A stretch of 35,581 nt of DNA from Thermoleophilaceae bacterium (lineage in GTDB: Bacteria > Actinomycetota > Thermoleophilia > Solirubrobacterales > Thermoleophilaceae), in the NCBI GenBank assembly GCA_016929195.1, contig JAFGJG010000026.1, forward strand, positions 1 to 35,581, given 5' to 3'. Under the pieces are notes generated by a model. It had not been told where the DNA came from and did not search any database. It saw only the letters and a program-made list of their open reading frames with translations. A program made the position numbers and the translations under genes. This document shows, one piece after another, positions 21,640 through 33,045 of the stretch; position 1 is the stretch's first letter; each line of letters begins with the position of its first letter.

Positions 21640-22440
21640 GTGCCGTCAGCCTTCACACCCGCCCACCGCGCCGGCGCAGGCCCCCCGCTCGTGCTCCTTC
21701 ACGGGTTCCTCGACACGTGGCGGGTCTGGGAGCTCGTGCTCCCGGCGCTCGAGCGCAGTCACGAGGTTCTCGCGCCGACGCTTGCCGGCCATGCCGGGGG
21801 CCCGCCGATCGAGGAGGGCGTCCACGCCGACGTCCTGGCCGACCACGCCGAGCGTGCGATGGACGACGCCGGTTTCGAGACGGCGCACCTCGCCGGTAAC
21901 TCGCTGGGCGGGTTCGTGGCCCTCCAGCTGGCGGCACGTGGGCGAGCCCGCAGCGTCACGGCGCTCGCCCCCGCCGGCGGCTGGGCGCTCGGCGACGAGT
22001 CCTACCGCGACGTGCTCCGGCTCCAGGCGGCGATGCGGGTGGTCGCCCGCTCCTCGGCGCCGCAGGCCGACGCGATCGTCTCCACCCCCGAGGGCCGGCG
22101 CCGCGCGACGGAGCTCATCGCCGTGAACTTCGAGCACATCCCGCCCGCTCTCCTGGCGCACCAGCTCCTCGGCGTGGCGGGCTGCACCGCCGCGAACGGC
22201 ATGATCCAGCACGCCCTCGCCGAGGGCTTCGAGTTGGACGCCGCCCGGATCGAGTGCCCCGTCCGGGTGGTCTGGGGGACCGCCGACAGGCTGCTGCCCT
22301 GGCCGAGCGCCGCGGCGCGCTTCCGCGAGGACTGGCTCCCGCACGCGGACTGGGTGGTGCTCGACGGCGTCGGCCACGCGCCGCAGCTCGACGTGCCGCT
22401 CGAGGCCGCCGAGCTGATCCTGGGCTTCGCCTCCGGCTAG
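21640..22440 (+). CDS. Alpha/beta-fold hydrolase
   Basis: 266 aa from GTG at 21640. The fold signature is clear: PPLVLLHGFLDTWRVW (oxyanion-hole HG), the nucleophile elbow AGNSLGGFVALQ (Ser), the acid in VVWGTADRLLPW, and the catalytic His in VVLDGVGHAPQLDVP. The substrate is unknown. The gene is divergent from the citrate synthase-like operon and convergent with the sugar porter gene, sharing a CTAG stop. Confidence 0.9.
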   Translation: MPSAFTPAHRAGAGPPLVLLHGFLDTWRVWELVLPALERSHEVLAPTLAGHAGGPPIEEGVHADVLADHAERAMDDAGFETAHLAGNSLGGFVALQLAARGRARSVTALAPAGGWALGDESYRDVLRLQAAMRVVARSSAPQADAIVSTPEGRRRATELIAVNFEHIPPALLAHQLLGVAGCTAANGMIQHALAEGFELDAARIECPVRVVWGTADRLLPWPSAAARFREDWLPHADWVVLDGVGHAPQLDVPLEAAELILGFASG

Positions 22441-23804
22441 GCGGGCGCGGCCTCGCGCTCCGCGTCCTCCACGAGGCCCTCCTCGATCTGCTCGAGCGAC
22501 TTGCCCTTGGTCTCCGGCACGAGCTTCACGACGAACACGAGCGCCAGCACGGCGATCACGGCGTAGCCGAGGAACACCGGGCCGGGGTCGAAGGCGTCGG
22601 TGAGGATCGGGAAGGTCTGCGAGACGGCGAAGTTCGCCCCCCAGTGGAGGAAGATCGCGACCCCCATCGCGGTCCCGCGCACGCTCAGCGGCAGCACCTC
22701 GGGCAGCATGACCCAGACGACGGGACCCCAGGTGGCGGCGAACGAGACGATGTAGGCGGCGAGGCACGCGAGCGTGATGACCGCGGCGGCGTCGCCCGGC
22801 TCGTCGGGAGTCGGCAGGGCCTCGAGCGAGATGCCCAGCACGGCCAGGCTCGTGATCACGCCCACGAGCCCCGCGATCAGGAGCGGCTTGCGCCCGACGC
22901 GGTCGATCAGGCGGATCGCGACGAGGGTCGCCGCGAGGTTGAGCACGCCGATGACGATGTTCGCGTAGATCGCCGCGTCTGCTCCGTAGCCCACACCGGT
23001 GAGCGTGGTCGGCGCGAAGTAGATGATCGTGTTGATCCCGATCAGCTGCTGGAACATGGCGAGGCCGACGGCCACGACGAGCGCGGGGCGGATCCAGGGC
23101 TCGGCGAGCTTTCTCAGGCCGCCCTCCTCCTCCTCGACCTCGCCCATCTCGCGGAGCTCCCTCTCGGCCTCGTCCTGGTCGGAGCGCGCGCTGCGCAGGA
23201 CCTCCCGGGCGCGCTCCTCCTCGCCGTGCATCACGAGCCAGCGCGGCGACTCGGGCATGCGGACGAGCCCCGCGATCAGCACGAGCGACGGGATCGCGGC
23301 GAGCCCCAGCATCCAGCGCCATTCCCCGGAGGATGCGAAGGCCGCGTCAACGAGGTAGGCGATCAGGATGCCCGTCACGATCATCAGCTGGTTGAGGCCG
23401 GTGATCGCCCCGCGGATCTTCGCCGGGGCGAGCTCGGAGAGGTAGAGCGGCACGATCAGGGCGGCCGAGCCGACTCCGACGCCGATCACGAACCGGAATG
23501 CGATCAGCGCCCAGATGTCCTGGGCGACCGCCGCGCCGAGCGCGCCGAGCGTGAACAGGACGCCCGCGCCGAGGAGCAGCGCCCGCCGCCCGAGACGGTC
23601 GGCCAGCCGGCCCGCCGCCCCCGCGCCGAGCATCGCGCCGAGCAGCAGCCCCGCCACCACTGCGCCCTCCAGGAACGGGGTGGGGTCGAACTCGTCGGAG
23701 ATGAACAGGATCGCCCCGGAGATGACGCCCGTGTCGTAGCCGAAGAGCAGCCCGCCGAGTGCGCCGAAGAAGTACAGCCGGGCGTTGTCTCGCACGTCCG
23801 CCAT
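22437..23804 (-). CDS. MFS sugar porter (XylE/GalP/GLUT-like)
   Basis: 455 aa with 12 predicted membrane helices. Family motifs are LFGYDTGVISGAI in helix 1, GRLADRLGRR between helices 2 and 3, PESPRWLV before the central loop, QQLIGINTIIYFAP in helix 7, and the C-terminal ETKGKSLEQIEE. These identify a proton-coupled or facilitative sugar importer, substrate unknown. The ATG at 23804 is chosen since the upstream frame is not conserved-looking. The gene shares its CTAG stop with the convergent hydrolase gene. It lies 44 nt after the histidine kinase gene but probably is not functionally linked. Confidence 0.93.
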   Translation of the reverse strand: MADVRDNARLYFFGALGGLLFGYDTGVISGAILFISDEFDPTPFLEGAVVAGLLLGAMLGAGAAGRLADRLGRRALLLGAGVLFTLGALGAAVAQDIWALIAFRFVIGVGVGSAALIVPLYLSELAPAKIRGAITGLNQLMIVTGILIAYLVDAAFASSGEWRWMLGLAAIPSLVLIAGLVRMPESPRWLVMHGEEERAREVLRSARSDQDEAERELREMGEVEEEEGGLRKLAEPWIRPALVVAVGLAMFQQLIGINTIIYFAPTTLTGVGYGADAAIYANIVIGVLNLAATLVAIRLIDRVGRKPLLIAGLVGVITSLAVLGISLEALPTPDEPGDAAAVITLACLAAYIVSFAATWGPVVWVMLPEVLPLSVRGTAMGVAIFLHWGANFAVSQTFPILTDAFDPGPVFLGYAVIAVLALVFVVKLVPETKGKSLEQIEEGLVEDAEREAAPA

Positions 23805-23848
23805 CCTCGGCGGGTCGTTACCCGGCGCCGCCGCTTTGAACCGCGCGG

Positions 23849-26057
<2,209 letters not shown>

Positions 26058-26065
<8 letters not shown>

Positions 26066-27152
26066 GGAGCACCTGCTGGCCAGTCGGGACGTCCGAGTCC
26101 CTCACGCGCCCCATCAGGCTTGGATGGTCCAGCCTGGCGAAGGCGCCGACCACGGCCGGGTCGAACTGCCTGCCCGCCTGGGAGAGGATCTCGGTGACGG
26201 CGTCCTCGACAGCCCAGGCGGGCTTGTAGGGACGTTCGTGCGTGAGCGCGTCGAATACGTCGGCAACCGCCACTATCCGGCCCGCGAGCGGCGTCTCCTC
26301 GCCGCGGCGCCCGCCCGGGTAGCCCCCTCCGTCCCAGCGCTCGTGGTGGGTGAGGGCGATCTGCTGGGCGAGCCTGAGCAGCGGGCTCTTGCTGCCCGCG
26401 AGGATCTCCGCCCCGATGGTGGTGTGCCGCTTGACGATCTCGAACTCTTCGTCGGACAGCTTCCCCGGCTTCAGGAGGATCAGGTCGGAGATGCCGATCT
26501 TGCCGATGTCGTGGAGCAGCGCCGCGCGCCGGATGAGCTCCGACTCCGCGTCGGGCAGCCCCAGCTCCCGGGCGAGGAGGGCGCAGGTCCGGCCGATCCG
26601 CCAGGCGTGCTCCTGTGTTGCGTCGTCGCGGTACTCGGCGGCCGCCGCGAGGCGTTCGAGGATCTCGAGCCGCGCCCGCTCGAGGTCCTGCGTGCGCTCG
26701 GCCACCTCGGCCTCGAGGTTGGCGTTCTGGCGCGCCAGCCGGCCCTGCAGGTGCTGGACCTGGAGCAGGTTGCGGACACGGATGGATAGCTCCACCTGGT
26801 CGATCGGCTTCGTGAGGAAGTCGCGCGCGCCGGCTCTGAGGGCGCGGCGCTTGGCGTCGTCGGTGGCGTCGGCCGTGAGCACCAGGATCGGGATGGCCGG
26901 TCCCATGCCGGAGAGCGGCGCGAGCTGCTCCATCAGGGCAAACCCGTCCGTCACGGGCATGTGGAGGTCGAGGATGATCAGGTCCGGCCGAAGCTCGACG
27001 TACATGCTCGGTATCGACGTGGGATCGGTCGTGGCCGCCACGCGGGTGTAGCCCTCGCGCTCGAGCACCCGTTCGAGCAGGAGGAGGTTCGACGCCTCGT
27101 CGTCCACGGCGAGGATCTGGAGCTCTTTGAGTTCCTGCTCGGGTGTCGTCAT
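26058..27152 (-). CDS. Response regulator with HD-GYP c-di-GMP phosphodiesterase domain
   Basis: 364 aa from the ATG at 27152 (AGGAG about 12 nt upstream). The N-terminal receiver has AVDDEASN and the phosphoacceptor D62 in LIILDLHMP, followed by a coiled-coil linker (about 130-170). The HD-GYP domain has HAWRIG, the metal-binding LLHDIGKIG (H214, D215), HTTIGAEIL, LTHHERWDGGGYPGG (GYP at 277-279) and VADVFDALTHERPYK, so all motifs for c-di-GMP hydrolysis are intact. The role is phospho-controlled lowering of c-di-GMP. The gene precedes and overlaps the hybrid kinase gene. An ATG at 27213 in frame is an alternative start that adds 20 residues. Confidence 0.93.
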
Positions 27153-27421
27153 TGGGCGAGTCGACTCCTGCGAGTCCTTGCGCTCGCTATCGGCTTCTCG
27201 AGCCGAATTCATTAGGACAGGATTTCCTGCGGAAACCCAGGGTCCCTCGCCGACGCCGACCGCCCCCACTCGGAGGGAAGCCAATGAGGACAGTCGGCCG
27301 GCCGAGCGGCTTCGTCGAAGGCCGCCCGGCTGGCGCGCAGGCCCGCCGGCGCCGACTGCCGCAGCGCGGCGGTGCCGGCGTTCCTGAGGGCGACGTGCCT
27401 CGGGGCGGTCAGAGAGGGGGG
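27153..27421. other. Divergent intergenic region between HD-GYP and DHA2 genes
   Basis: No gene is seen. It includes an imperfect palindrome CAGGATTTCCTG (27218-27229) and GC-rich inverted repeats. The HD-GYP side has no TANNNT hexamer at leaderless spacing. A weak GEMM-like reading of 27231-27282 was rejected. The DHA2 promoter/operator follows at 27422-27452. Confidence 0.4.
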
Positions 27422-27452
27422 TTGACTTCAAGTGCGCTTGAAGCCCTATCGT
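27422..27452 (+). promoter_or_regulatory. SoxR/MerR-type promoter-operator of the DHA2 efflux gene
   Basis: A -35 TTGACT (27422-27427) and a -10 TATCGT (27447-27452) are separated by 19 bp, the over-long spacing that is the hallmark of MerR-family promoters. Between them lies a perfect dyad, CTTCAAG-TGCG-CTTGAAG (27426-27443), closely resembling the SoxR box core CCTCAAG-N4-CTTGAGG. The ATG at 27466 is 13 nt after the -10, so the 5' leader is only a few nucleotides. No MerR gene is nearby, so the regulator must act from elsewhere. Confidence 0.8.
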
Positions 27453-27465
27453 CCCGTCGCTCGAA

Positions 27466-28938
27466 ATGACTGAGACCCGCGATTACCTCGAGCGCCGCTG
27501 GTGGGCGCTGGCGCTGCTCTGCATGACCCAGTTCATGGTCGTGCTCGACGCGTCGATCGTGAACATCGCGCTCCCCTCGATCGGGCGCGAGGTGGGGATC
27601 TCGCAGGAGAACCTCTCCTGGGTGGTCAACGGCTACGTGCTGACCTTCGGCGGGTTCCTGCTGCTGGGCGGCCGCATGGCCGACCTGCTCGGCCGCCGCC
27701 GGATCTTCATGACGGGCCTCCTGATCGTCGCGGTCGCGTCGCTGTTGGCGGGCTTCGCGCCGAGCGAGGGGGCGCTGATCGCGGCGCGCGCCGCCCAGGG
27801 CCTCGGCGCGGCGATCATCGCGCCCAGCGCGCTCTCGATCGTCACGACGATCTTTCGCGACGGAGCTGAGCGAAACCGGGCGCTCGGTGCCTGGGGGGCC
27901 GTGGCGGGGTCGGGCGGGGCGGCCGGCGTCCTGCTCGGCGGCGTCTTGACGGACAGCCTCGGCTGGGAGTGGGTGCTGTGGGTGAACGTGCCGGTGGCGC
28001 TCGCGGTGTTCGCGCTCACGCCGGGCCTGATCCCGGAGAGCCGCCCCGAGCTCGAGACCCGCACCTTCGATCTGGCCGGCGCCGTGACCGTCACGGCGGG
28101 GCTCTCCCTGCTCGTCTACGCGATCGTCGACGCGGAGAGCGCCGGCTGGGGCTCCACGCAGACGATCGGGCTGCTCGCCGCGGCGGCGGCGCTGCTCGCC
28201 GCGTTTACGGCGATCGAGCTCCGCTCCGTGGCGCCGCTCGTGCCGTTCAGCATTTTCCGCAAGCGGACGCTCACGGGAGCGAACGCGGTCGGCCTCATGG
28301 TCGGCGGGTCGCTGTTCGCGATGTTCTTCTTCATCACGCTGTACATGCAGCAGGTGCTCGACTACAGCCCGATCAAGGCCGGCCTCTCGTATCTGCCGCT
28401 CTCGATCGCGATCATCCTGTCGGCCGGGGTGGGCTCGCAGCTCGTCACGAGGATCGGCTTCAAGCCGGTGCTCGCCGTCGGCCTCATCCTGGTCGCGAGC
28501 GGGCTCTTCTGGTTCAGCGGGGTCTCGGTGGACGGCGGCTTCGCCTCAGACATCCTCGGTCCGTCGCTGCTCGCGGCAGTCGGGCTCGGATTCACCTTCG
28601 TGACGACCACGATCGCCGCCGTCTCGGGGATCGAGGACCGGGAGCAGGGCCTCGCGAGCGGGCTGATCAACACCTCGCAGCAGATCGGCGGCGCCCTCGG
28701 GCTCGCGATCCTCGCCACGGTCGCGAACACGCGTACGGACGACGCCCTCGCCGCGGCCGGAGGCGGCCCCAGCGCCGTTCCCGAGGCCCTCGTCGAGGGG
28801 TTCCAGGCCGCCTTCCTCGGGGCGGGCCTGATCGCCGTGGCCGGGCTGGTGCTGACGCTCGTTCTGATCCGTGGCAGTGACAGCCGCGCTCACGTCGAGC
28901 TCGCCGGGCGGGAGCGACGGGCCACGGCGGGCGCGTAG
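27466..28938 (+). CDS. DHA2-family MFS efflux transporter (EmrB/QacA-like)
   Basis: 490 aa with about 14 membrane helices, the DHA2 (EmrB/QacA) pattern. Motifs include FMVVLDASIVNIALPSIG in helix 1, GGRMADLLGRRR (motif A) and AGSGGAAGVLLGG, a variant of motif C (antiporter). It is predicted to export drugs or redox-active compounds by proton antiport. The start is ATG at 27466 with no Shine-Dalgarno and a short leader. The SoxR/MerR-type operator just upstream suggests induction by redox-active compounds or another MerR ligand. The gene is divergent from the c-di-GMP phosphodiesterase gene. Confidence 0.94.
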   Translation: MTETRDYLERRWWALALLCMTQFMVVLDASIVNIALPSIGREVGISQENLSWVVNGYVLTFGGFLLLGGRMADLLGRRRIFMTGLLIVAVASLLAGFAPSEGALIAARAAQGLGAAIIAPSALSIVTTIFRDGAERNRALGAWGAVAGSGGAAGVLLGGVLTDSLGWEWVLWVNVPVALAVFALTPGLIPESRPELETRTFDLAGAVTVTAGLSLLVYAIVDAESAGWGSTQTIGLLAAAAALLAAFTAIELRSVAPLVPFSIFRKRTLTGANAVGLMVGGSLFAMFFFITLYMQQVLDYSPIKAGLSYLPLSIAIILSAGVGSQLVTRIGFKPVLAVGLILVASGLFWFSGVSVDGGFASDILGPSLLAAVGLGFTFVTTTIAAVSGIEDREQGLASGLINTSQQIGGALGLAILATVANTRTDDALAAAGGGPSAVPEALVEGFQAAFLGAGLIAVAGLVLTLVLIRGSDSRAHVELAGRERRATAGA

Positions 28939-29070
28939 CCAGTCGAGCGGCGGCCCCGAGAGCTCGATCCCGTGCCGCCGGGCGGCGGAGAGCCGGTCTC
29001 GGGTCGACCGACAGCACGCTCGCCGGCGGAACAGCGGGAGGATCGGTCACACGCCGGCCGCCGAACCGGG

Positions 29071-29076
29071 TATGTT
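29071..29076 (+). promoter_or_regulatory. -10-like hexamer TATGTT, leaderless spacing
   Basis: Nine nt before the ATG at 29086 of the CocE-type hydrolase. Confidence 0.45.
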
Positions 29077-29085
29077 GCGCATGCA

Positions 29086-31350
29086 ATGAGGGGAGTGAGG
29101 GTGTTGGCCGGAGTGCTCTCGGCGCTGGCGCTCGTGCTGGCCACCGCAGCCGGCGCGCAGGCGTACACGGCGCGCGGCAGCGTCGAGCAGGTGTACGTGA
29201 CAGGCGCGACGCCCGGCGCGCAGCTGGTGCTCGAGGACAGCGCCGGCGGGACGGTGGGCACCCGAACGGTCAACCCGCTGGGGGCCACGCTCTTCCGCAA
29301 CGTGCCCCCGGCTGCCGGCTACCGCGTGCGGCCGGCCGCGGGCGGTGGCGCGTCGCCTCCCGTGCGGGTGCTCTCCACGCGTTCGGCGCCGCCTGACACG
29401 AGCGTGTACGGCCAGTCGATCCCGCAGGACGGCTACGGGTACCTGACCACGCGCGACGGGACCCAGCTGGCCATCAACGTGCACCCTCCGCAGGACGTGG
29501 CCGACGTCATCCCGCTTCCCCCCGGCATCCCGCTGCCTCCGGTCCCGACGGGCCCGACGCCGACCCTGATCGAGTACTCCGGCTACGGCTACGCCAATCC
29601 GGACGGCCCCACGAACGGCATCGCCATCCTGGCCAACCTGATGGGCTTCACCGTCGTCGACGTGAACATGCGCGGCACGGGCTGCTCGGGGGGCGCCTAC
29701 GACTTCTTCGAGCCGCTCCAGAGCCTCGACGGCTACGACGTCATCGAGACGATCGCGCGCCAGCCGTGGGTCGCGAACGGCAAGGTCGGGATGATGGGCA
29801 TCTCCTACGGCGGCATCAGCCAGCTGTTCACGGCCGCCACGCAGCCCCCTAGCCTGGCCGCGATCTCACCCCTGTCGGTCATCGACAGCACGCAGACGAC
29901 GCTCTACCCGGGTGGCATCCTCAACACCGGGTTCGCCGTCGCCTGGGCGCAGGAGCGCATCAACGAGGCCAGGCCCGCGTCCTCGACCGAGGGCCAGGCC
30001 TGGGCCTACCAGCGGATTCAGGAGGGCGACCAGACCTGCGCGGCGAACCAGGCGCTGCACCCCGAGGCCGTGGACCTGATGGCGAAGATCCGCGCCAACG
30101 ACAGCTATGTGCCCGAGGTGGCCGACCCGCTGGCGCCCGAGACCTTCGTGAAGAAGGTGAAGGTGCCCACGTTCCTGGCCTGTCAGTGGCAGGACGAGCA
30201 GACCGGCGGCCACTGCCCGACCCTGGCCAAGGCCTTCACCGGCACGGACCGCAAGTGGTTCAACTTCACGAACGGCACCCACGTGGACTCGCTCGCGCCC
30301 GAGACCTTCAACCGCTGGTACGACTTCCTCAAGCTCTACGTCGCCAGGCAGGCGCCGATCACTGACTCGGCGCTCATCAAGGCGGCCGCCCCGGTGGTCT
30401 ACGAGGAGGCGATGGGCGTCTCGGGCGTGACGATGCCCAGGGACCCGATCCAGGAGCAGCCGACCTACGCCGGCGCTCTGGCCGCCTTCGAGGCTCTGCC
30501 CGCGGTGCGCGTGCTGTTCGACAACGGAGCGGGCGGGCTGGAGCCTGGGCAGCCTCTGCCGGGCTTCGAGCGGTCCTGGGCGCGCTGGCCGATTCCCGGC
30601 ACGACCGCGCGCTCGTGGTACCTGTCGGGGAACGGAAAGCTCAAGACCAAGGGACCGCCCGAGGAACCCGTCTTCGACAAGTTCACCTGGGACGCCCGGG
30701 CCCGTCCGTTGACGAACTTCACCGGGGACACGGGGTCCGGCGAGAACGGCCTCTGGACGGCCACGCCGCCGTACGGGTGGAGCCAGAACCCGCCCGGCAA
30801 GGCCCTCTCGTACATAACCCACCCGCTCAAGTCGAGCAAGACCGTGATCGGCGGCGGCGCGGTGCGCGTGTGGGTGAAGACGCCGTCCCCGAACGTCGAC
30901 CTGCAGGCCACCCTCAGCGAGGTCCGGCCCGACGGCAAGGAGACCTTCGTGCAGGGCGGCTGGGTGCGCGCCGACAAGCGCAAGCTCGACGCCGCGAAGA
31001 GCACCACGCTCGCCCCGGTCCTGAGCCTGCGGGCCTCCGACGTCCAGCCGCTCCAGCCGACCGGCTGGTACGACGTGGTGATCCCCCTCTACTACCAGGG
31101 GCATGCGTATCGAGCCGGCTCGAGCATCCGCCTGACGATCGCGGCGCCGAACGGCGATCAGCCGATCTGGTCGTTCAACGAGGCGGACCCCGCCGGCACC
31201 ACGGAGGTCCAGCTCGCGCTCACCAAGCTCACGCCCTCCCAGCTGATCCTGCCGGTCGTGCCCGGGGTGAGCGTTCCGACCGGCCTGCCGCCCTGTCCCG
31301 CCCTGCGCGGCCAGCCCTGCCGGGACTACCAGGCGTTCTCGAACCGGTAA
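29086..31350 (+). CDS. Secreted CocE/NonD-family hydrolase (S15 peptidase/esterase fold)
   Basis: 754 aa. Signal peptide about 1-27 (LATAAGAQA). The CocE domain shows TTRDGTQLAINVH, FTVVDVNMRGTGCSGG, the nucleophile elbow MGISYGGISQ (Ser), and a C-terminal jellyroll with PTGWYDVVIPLY and AGSSIRLTIAAPNGD. Members cleave esters, amides or X-Pro peptides; the substrate is unknown. The start may be ATG 29086 (9 nt after a TATGTT hexamer, hence possibly leaderless) or the GTG at 29101. No transposon or phage sequence is nearby, so the gene looks resident. The region 28939-29085 upstream has no gene. Confidence 0.9.
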   Translation: MRGVRVLAGVLSALALVLATAAGAQAYTARGSVEQVYVTGATPGAQLVLEDSAGGTVGTRTVNPLGATLFRNVPPAAGYRVRPAAGGGASPPVRVLSTRSAPPDTSVYGQSIPQDGYGYLTTRDGTQLAINVHPPQDVADVIPLPPGIPLPPVPTGPTPTLIEYSGYGYANPDGPTNGIAILANLMGFTVVDVNMRGTGCSGGAYDFFEPLQSLDGYDVIETIARQPWVANGKVGMMGISYGGISQLFTAATQPPSLAAISPLSVIDSTQTTLYPGGILNTGFAVAWAQERINEARPASSTEGQAWAYQRIQEGDQTCAANQALHPEAVDLMAKIRANDSYVPEVADPLAPETFVKKVKVPTFLACQWQDEQTGGHCPTLAKAFTGTDRKWFNFTNGTHVDSLAPETFNRWYDFLKLYVARQAPITDSALIKAAAPVVYEEAMGVSGVTMPRDPIQEQPTYAGALAAFEALPAVRVLFDNGAGGLEPGQPLPGFERSWARWPIPGTTARSWYLSGNGKLKTKGPPEEPVFDKFTWDARARPLTNFTGDTGSGENGLWTATPPYGWSQNPPGKALSYITHPLKSSKTVIGGGAVRVWVKTPSPNVDLQATLSEVRPDGKETFVQGGWVRADKRKLDAAKSTTLAPVLSLRASDVQPLQPTGWYDVVIPLYYQGHAYRAGSSIRLTIAAPNGDQPIWSFNEADPAGTTEVQLALTKLTPSQLILPVVPGVSVPTGLPPCPALRGQPCRDYQAFSNR

Positions 31351-31410
31351 CCGGCCTTTCCCCTGGCCGACGGCTTGTGGCCGAGTGCCTTCGGCGCCTG
31401 GTCACGGAGA

Positions 31411-31439
31411 TTTCACCCGCGCGCGTTGAGCCGTCACGC
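31411..31439 (+). promoter_or_regulatory. Copy B of the 29-nt upstream element
   Basis: TTTCAC (31411-31416) plus the same 19-mer GCGCGTTGAGCCGTCACGC (31421-31439) as copy A at 11520-11548, with equal spacing inside the element. It ends 23 nt before the GTG at 31463, versus 24 nt for copy A. It points to co-regulation of the pilin-type genes. Confidence 0.6.
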
Positions 31440-31462
31440 GGGTTCGTCGAGCGTGACGACCC

Positions 31463-32800
31463 GTGCGGGAGCGGGTGCGTGATGAGTCCGGGCAGGCGGC
31501 GCTGCTGCTGCTTGGCGTCGTTGCGGCGCTGCTCATCTGTGTCGCGATCCTGCTGGGCTTCGGCCAGGCGCTCGGCGCGAAGTCGCGCCATCAGCGGGCG
31601 GCCGACCTGGCGGCGCTGTCGGCCGCCGTGGCGATGCGCGACGCGTATCCGCGGTTGTTCGATTCCGGGCCGGATGGGCTGACGGTCGCAGCGTTCGAGG
31701 CGCTCGCTCGCGAGCGGGCGCTGCGTGTTGGGCGCGCCAACGGCGTGACGCTTCGAGCGTGGGACGTGACGTTCCCGGGCGGCTCGTTCGCGCCGACGCG
31801 CGTGCGGGTGGTGGCGCGGGGCGCGGCGAGCGTGCGGGTGGGGGAGCGGCCGCGGTCGGTGCCCGTGCGCGCGAGCGCGACGGCCGAGCTTGCGCCGGGG
31901 TCGGACGCGATCCTCGGCGGCCCGGCACGCGGGGAGGGCGGTGGCTACGACGGCCCGCTCGCGTACCGGATGGGTCACGCGATGCGGCCCGACGTGGCCG
32001 CCGCGTTCGACCGGATGGCGGCAGCGGCCCGCCGCGACGGGCTCACGCTGTCGATCAACAGCGCCTTTCGCTCCGACGCGGAGCAGGCGCGCCTGTTCGC
32101 CGCGAACCCGAATCCGAAGTGGGTCGCCCCGCCGGGCACGAGCCTGCACCGCTACGCGACCGAGCTCGACCTCGGCCCGCCCGCCGCCTACGGATGGCTG
32201 GCCGCCAGCGCCAGGCCGTTCGGCTTCATCCACCGCTACGCCTGGGAGCCGTGGCACTACGGCTTCGGTCCCAACCCGCGCGACCGCGCGCACCCCGCCC
32301 AGTACGAGCGCGGCTCCTGGGAGCCGCCCGGCGGCGACCACGGCCGTGTGGTCCGGCGACTGCCGGGCTTCGTGCCGCCTCGCTTCCATGACGGGATCGC
32401 CGCCGCGGCGCTCCGCTGGAACGTCCCGATGGAGCTGCTGGCGGCGCAGTTGTACGCCGAGTCCGGGTTCAACCCGTTCGCGGAGAGCGCGGCCGGGGCG
32501 CGTGGCATCGCTCAGTTCATGCCCGGCACGGCGCGCGAGTACGGCCTTGCGGATCCGCTCGACCCGGTCGCCTCGATCGACGCTCAGGCGCACCTGATGT
32601 CCGACCTCCTGAGCCGCTTCGGCGGGAAGGTGGCGCTGGCGCTGGCGGCCTACAACGCGGGCGCCGGGGCGGTCGAGCGCCACGGCGGCATCCCGCCGTT
32701 CGCGGAGACGCGCGCCTACGTGGCGCGCATCCTGGGGCTGCTCGGCGGCGCAGGGGCGATCGCGGGTGGATCGGCGTGGGAGGTGCGGCTCGTGGGGTGA
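31463..32800 (+). CDS. TadG-like pilin/VanY D,D-peptidase/lytic transglycosylase fusion
   Basis: 445 aa from GTG at 31463 (GTG at 31475 also possible). The N-terminus has a pilin-like basic leader, G-Q-A-A and a hydrophobic helix (about 12-36), then a TadG/pilin-like segment to about 145. Residues about 175-270 match VanY-type D-Ala-D-Ala carboxypeptidase: SAFRSDAEQ, SLHRYATELDL (H229, D236) and WEPWHYGF (H265), covering the zinc ligands. Residues about 305-425 match a lytic transglycosylase (SLT): YAESGFNPFAESAAGARGIAQ (E333 candidate catalytic) and AAYNAGAGAV. The enzyme would cut both peptide and glycan parts of peptidoglycan from a membrane-tethered position. Such a three-part fusion is unusual; it may open the wall for the pilus or secretion apparatus (inference). 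Confidence 0.85.
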   Translation: MRERVRDESGQAALLLLGVVAALLICVAILLGFGQALGAKSRHQRAADLAALSAAVAMRDAYPRLFDSGPDGLTVAAFEALARERALRVGRANGVTLRAWDVTFPGGSFAPTRVRVVARGAASVRVGERPRSVPVRASATAELAPGSDAILGGPARGEGGGYDGPLAYRMGHAMRPDVAAAFDRMAAAARRDGLTLSINSAFRSDAEQARLFAANPNPKWVAPPGTSLHRYATELDLGPPAAYGWLAASARPFGFIHRYAWEPWHYGFGPNPRDRAHPAQYERGSWEPPGGDHGRVVRRLPGFVPPRFHDGIAAAALRWNVPMELLAAQLYAESGFNPFAESAAGARGIAQFMPGTAREYGLADPLDPVASIDAQAHLMSDLLSRFGGKVALALAAYNAGAGAVERHGGIPPFAETRAYVARILGLLGGAGAIAGGSAWEVRLVG

Positions 32801-33045
32801 CCGTTTTTCAGACTGGCGCGACCGGGGGCCCCCGGCGTAATTTGGTACCAGCGCATACGGGCTCCGAGGGCGTCGTCGAGATCCCCTTGGGACGCACCCC
32901 CGGCTCCCAGCTTTGAGGTCGACCAACGGCGTACCTCACGGCGGTCAACAAGCCGGGCCTCGGGGTCCGTTGCGCACCATCTCCTCCTCGTACGTTCGGC
33001 CGGTCCCTGGTTTGCGCCGTTGCGTGGCCCGGGTACCTGCGCTCC
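32801..33045. other. Intergenic region before the DUF6458-type gene
   Basis: No gene is seen in 245 nt. It has a perfect 14-nt palindrome, CCGGGGGCCCCCGG (32822-32835), close to the upstream stop, and a TAATTT hexamer (32838-32843) with no convincing -35. No recognised RNA family is visible. Confidence 0.4.

Noticed and set aside
27231-27282. Possible second GEMM-type riboswitch between the HD-GYP and DHA2 genes
   Set aside because: It has a GGAAACC and a GGGAAGCC and a TCCCTC/GAGGGA stem, but lacks GCAAAGCC and the GNRA-capped stem at the right spacing.
32822-32835. CCGGGGGCCCCCGG palindrome as an intrinsic terminator after the fusion gene
   Set aside because: It has no loop and no T-run. 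It may be incidental in this base composition.
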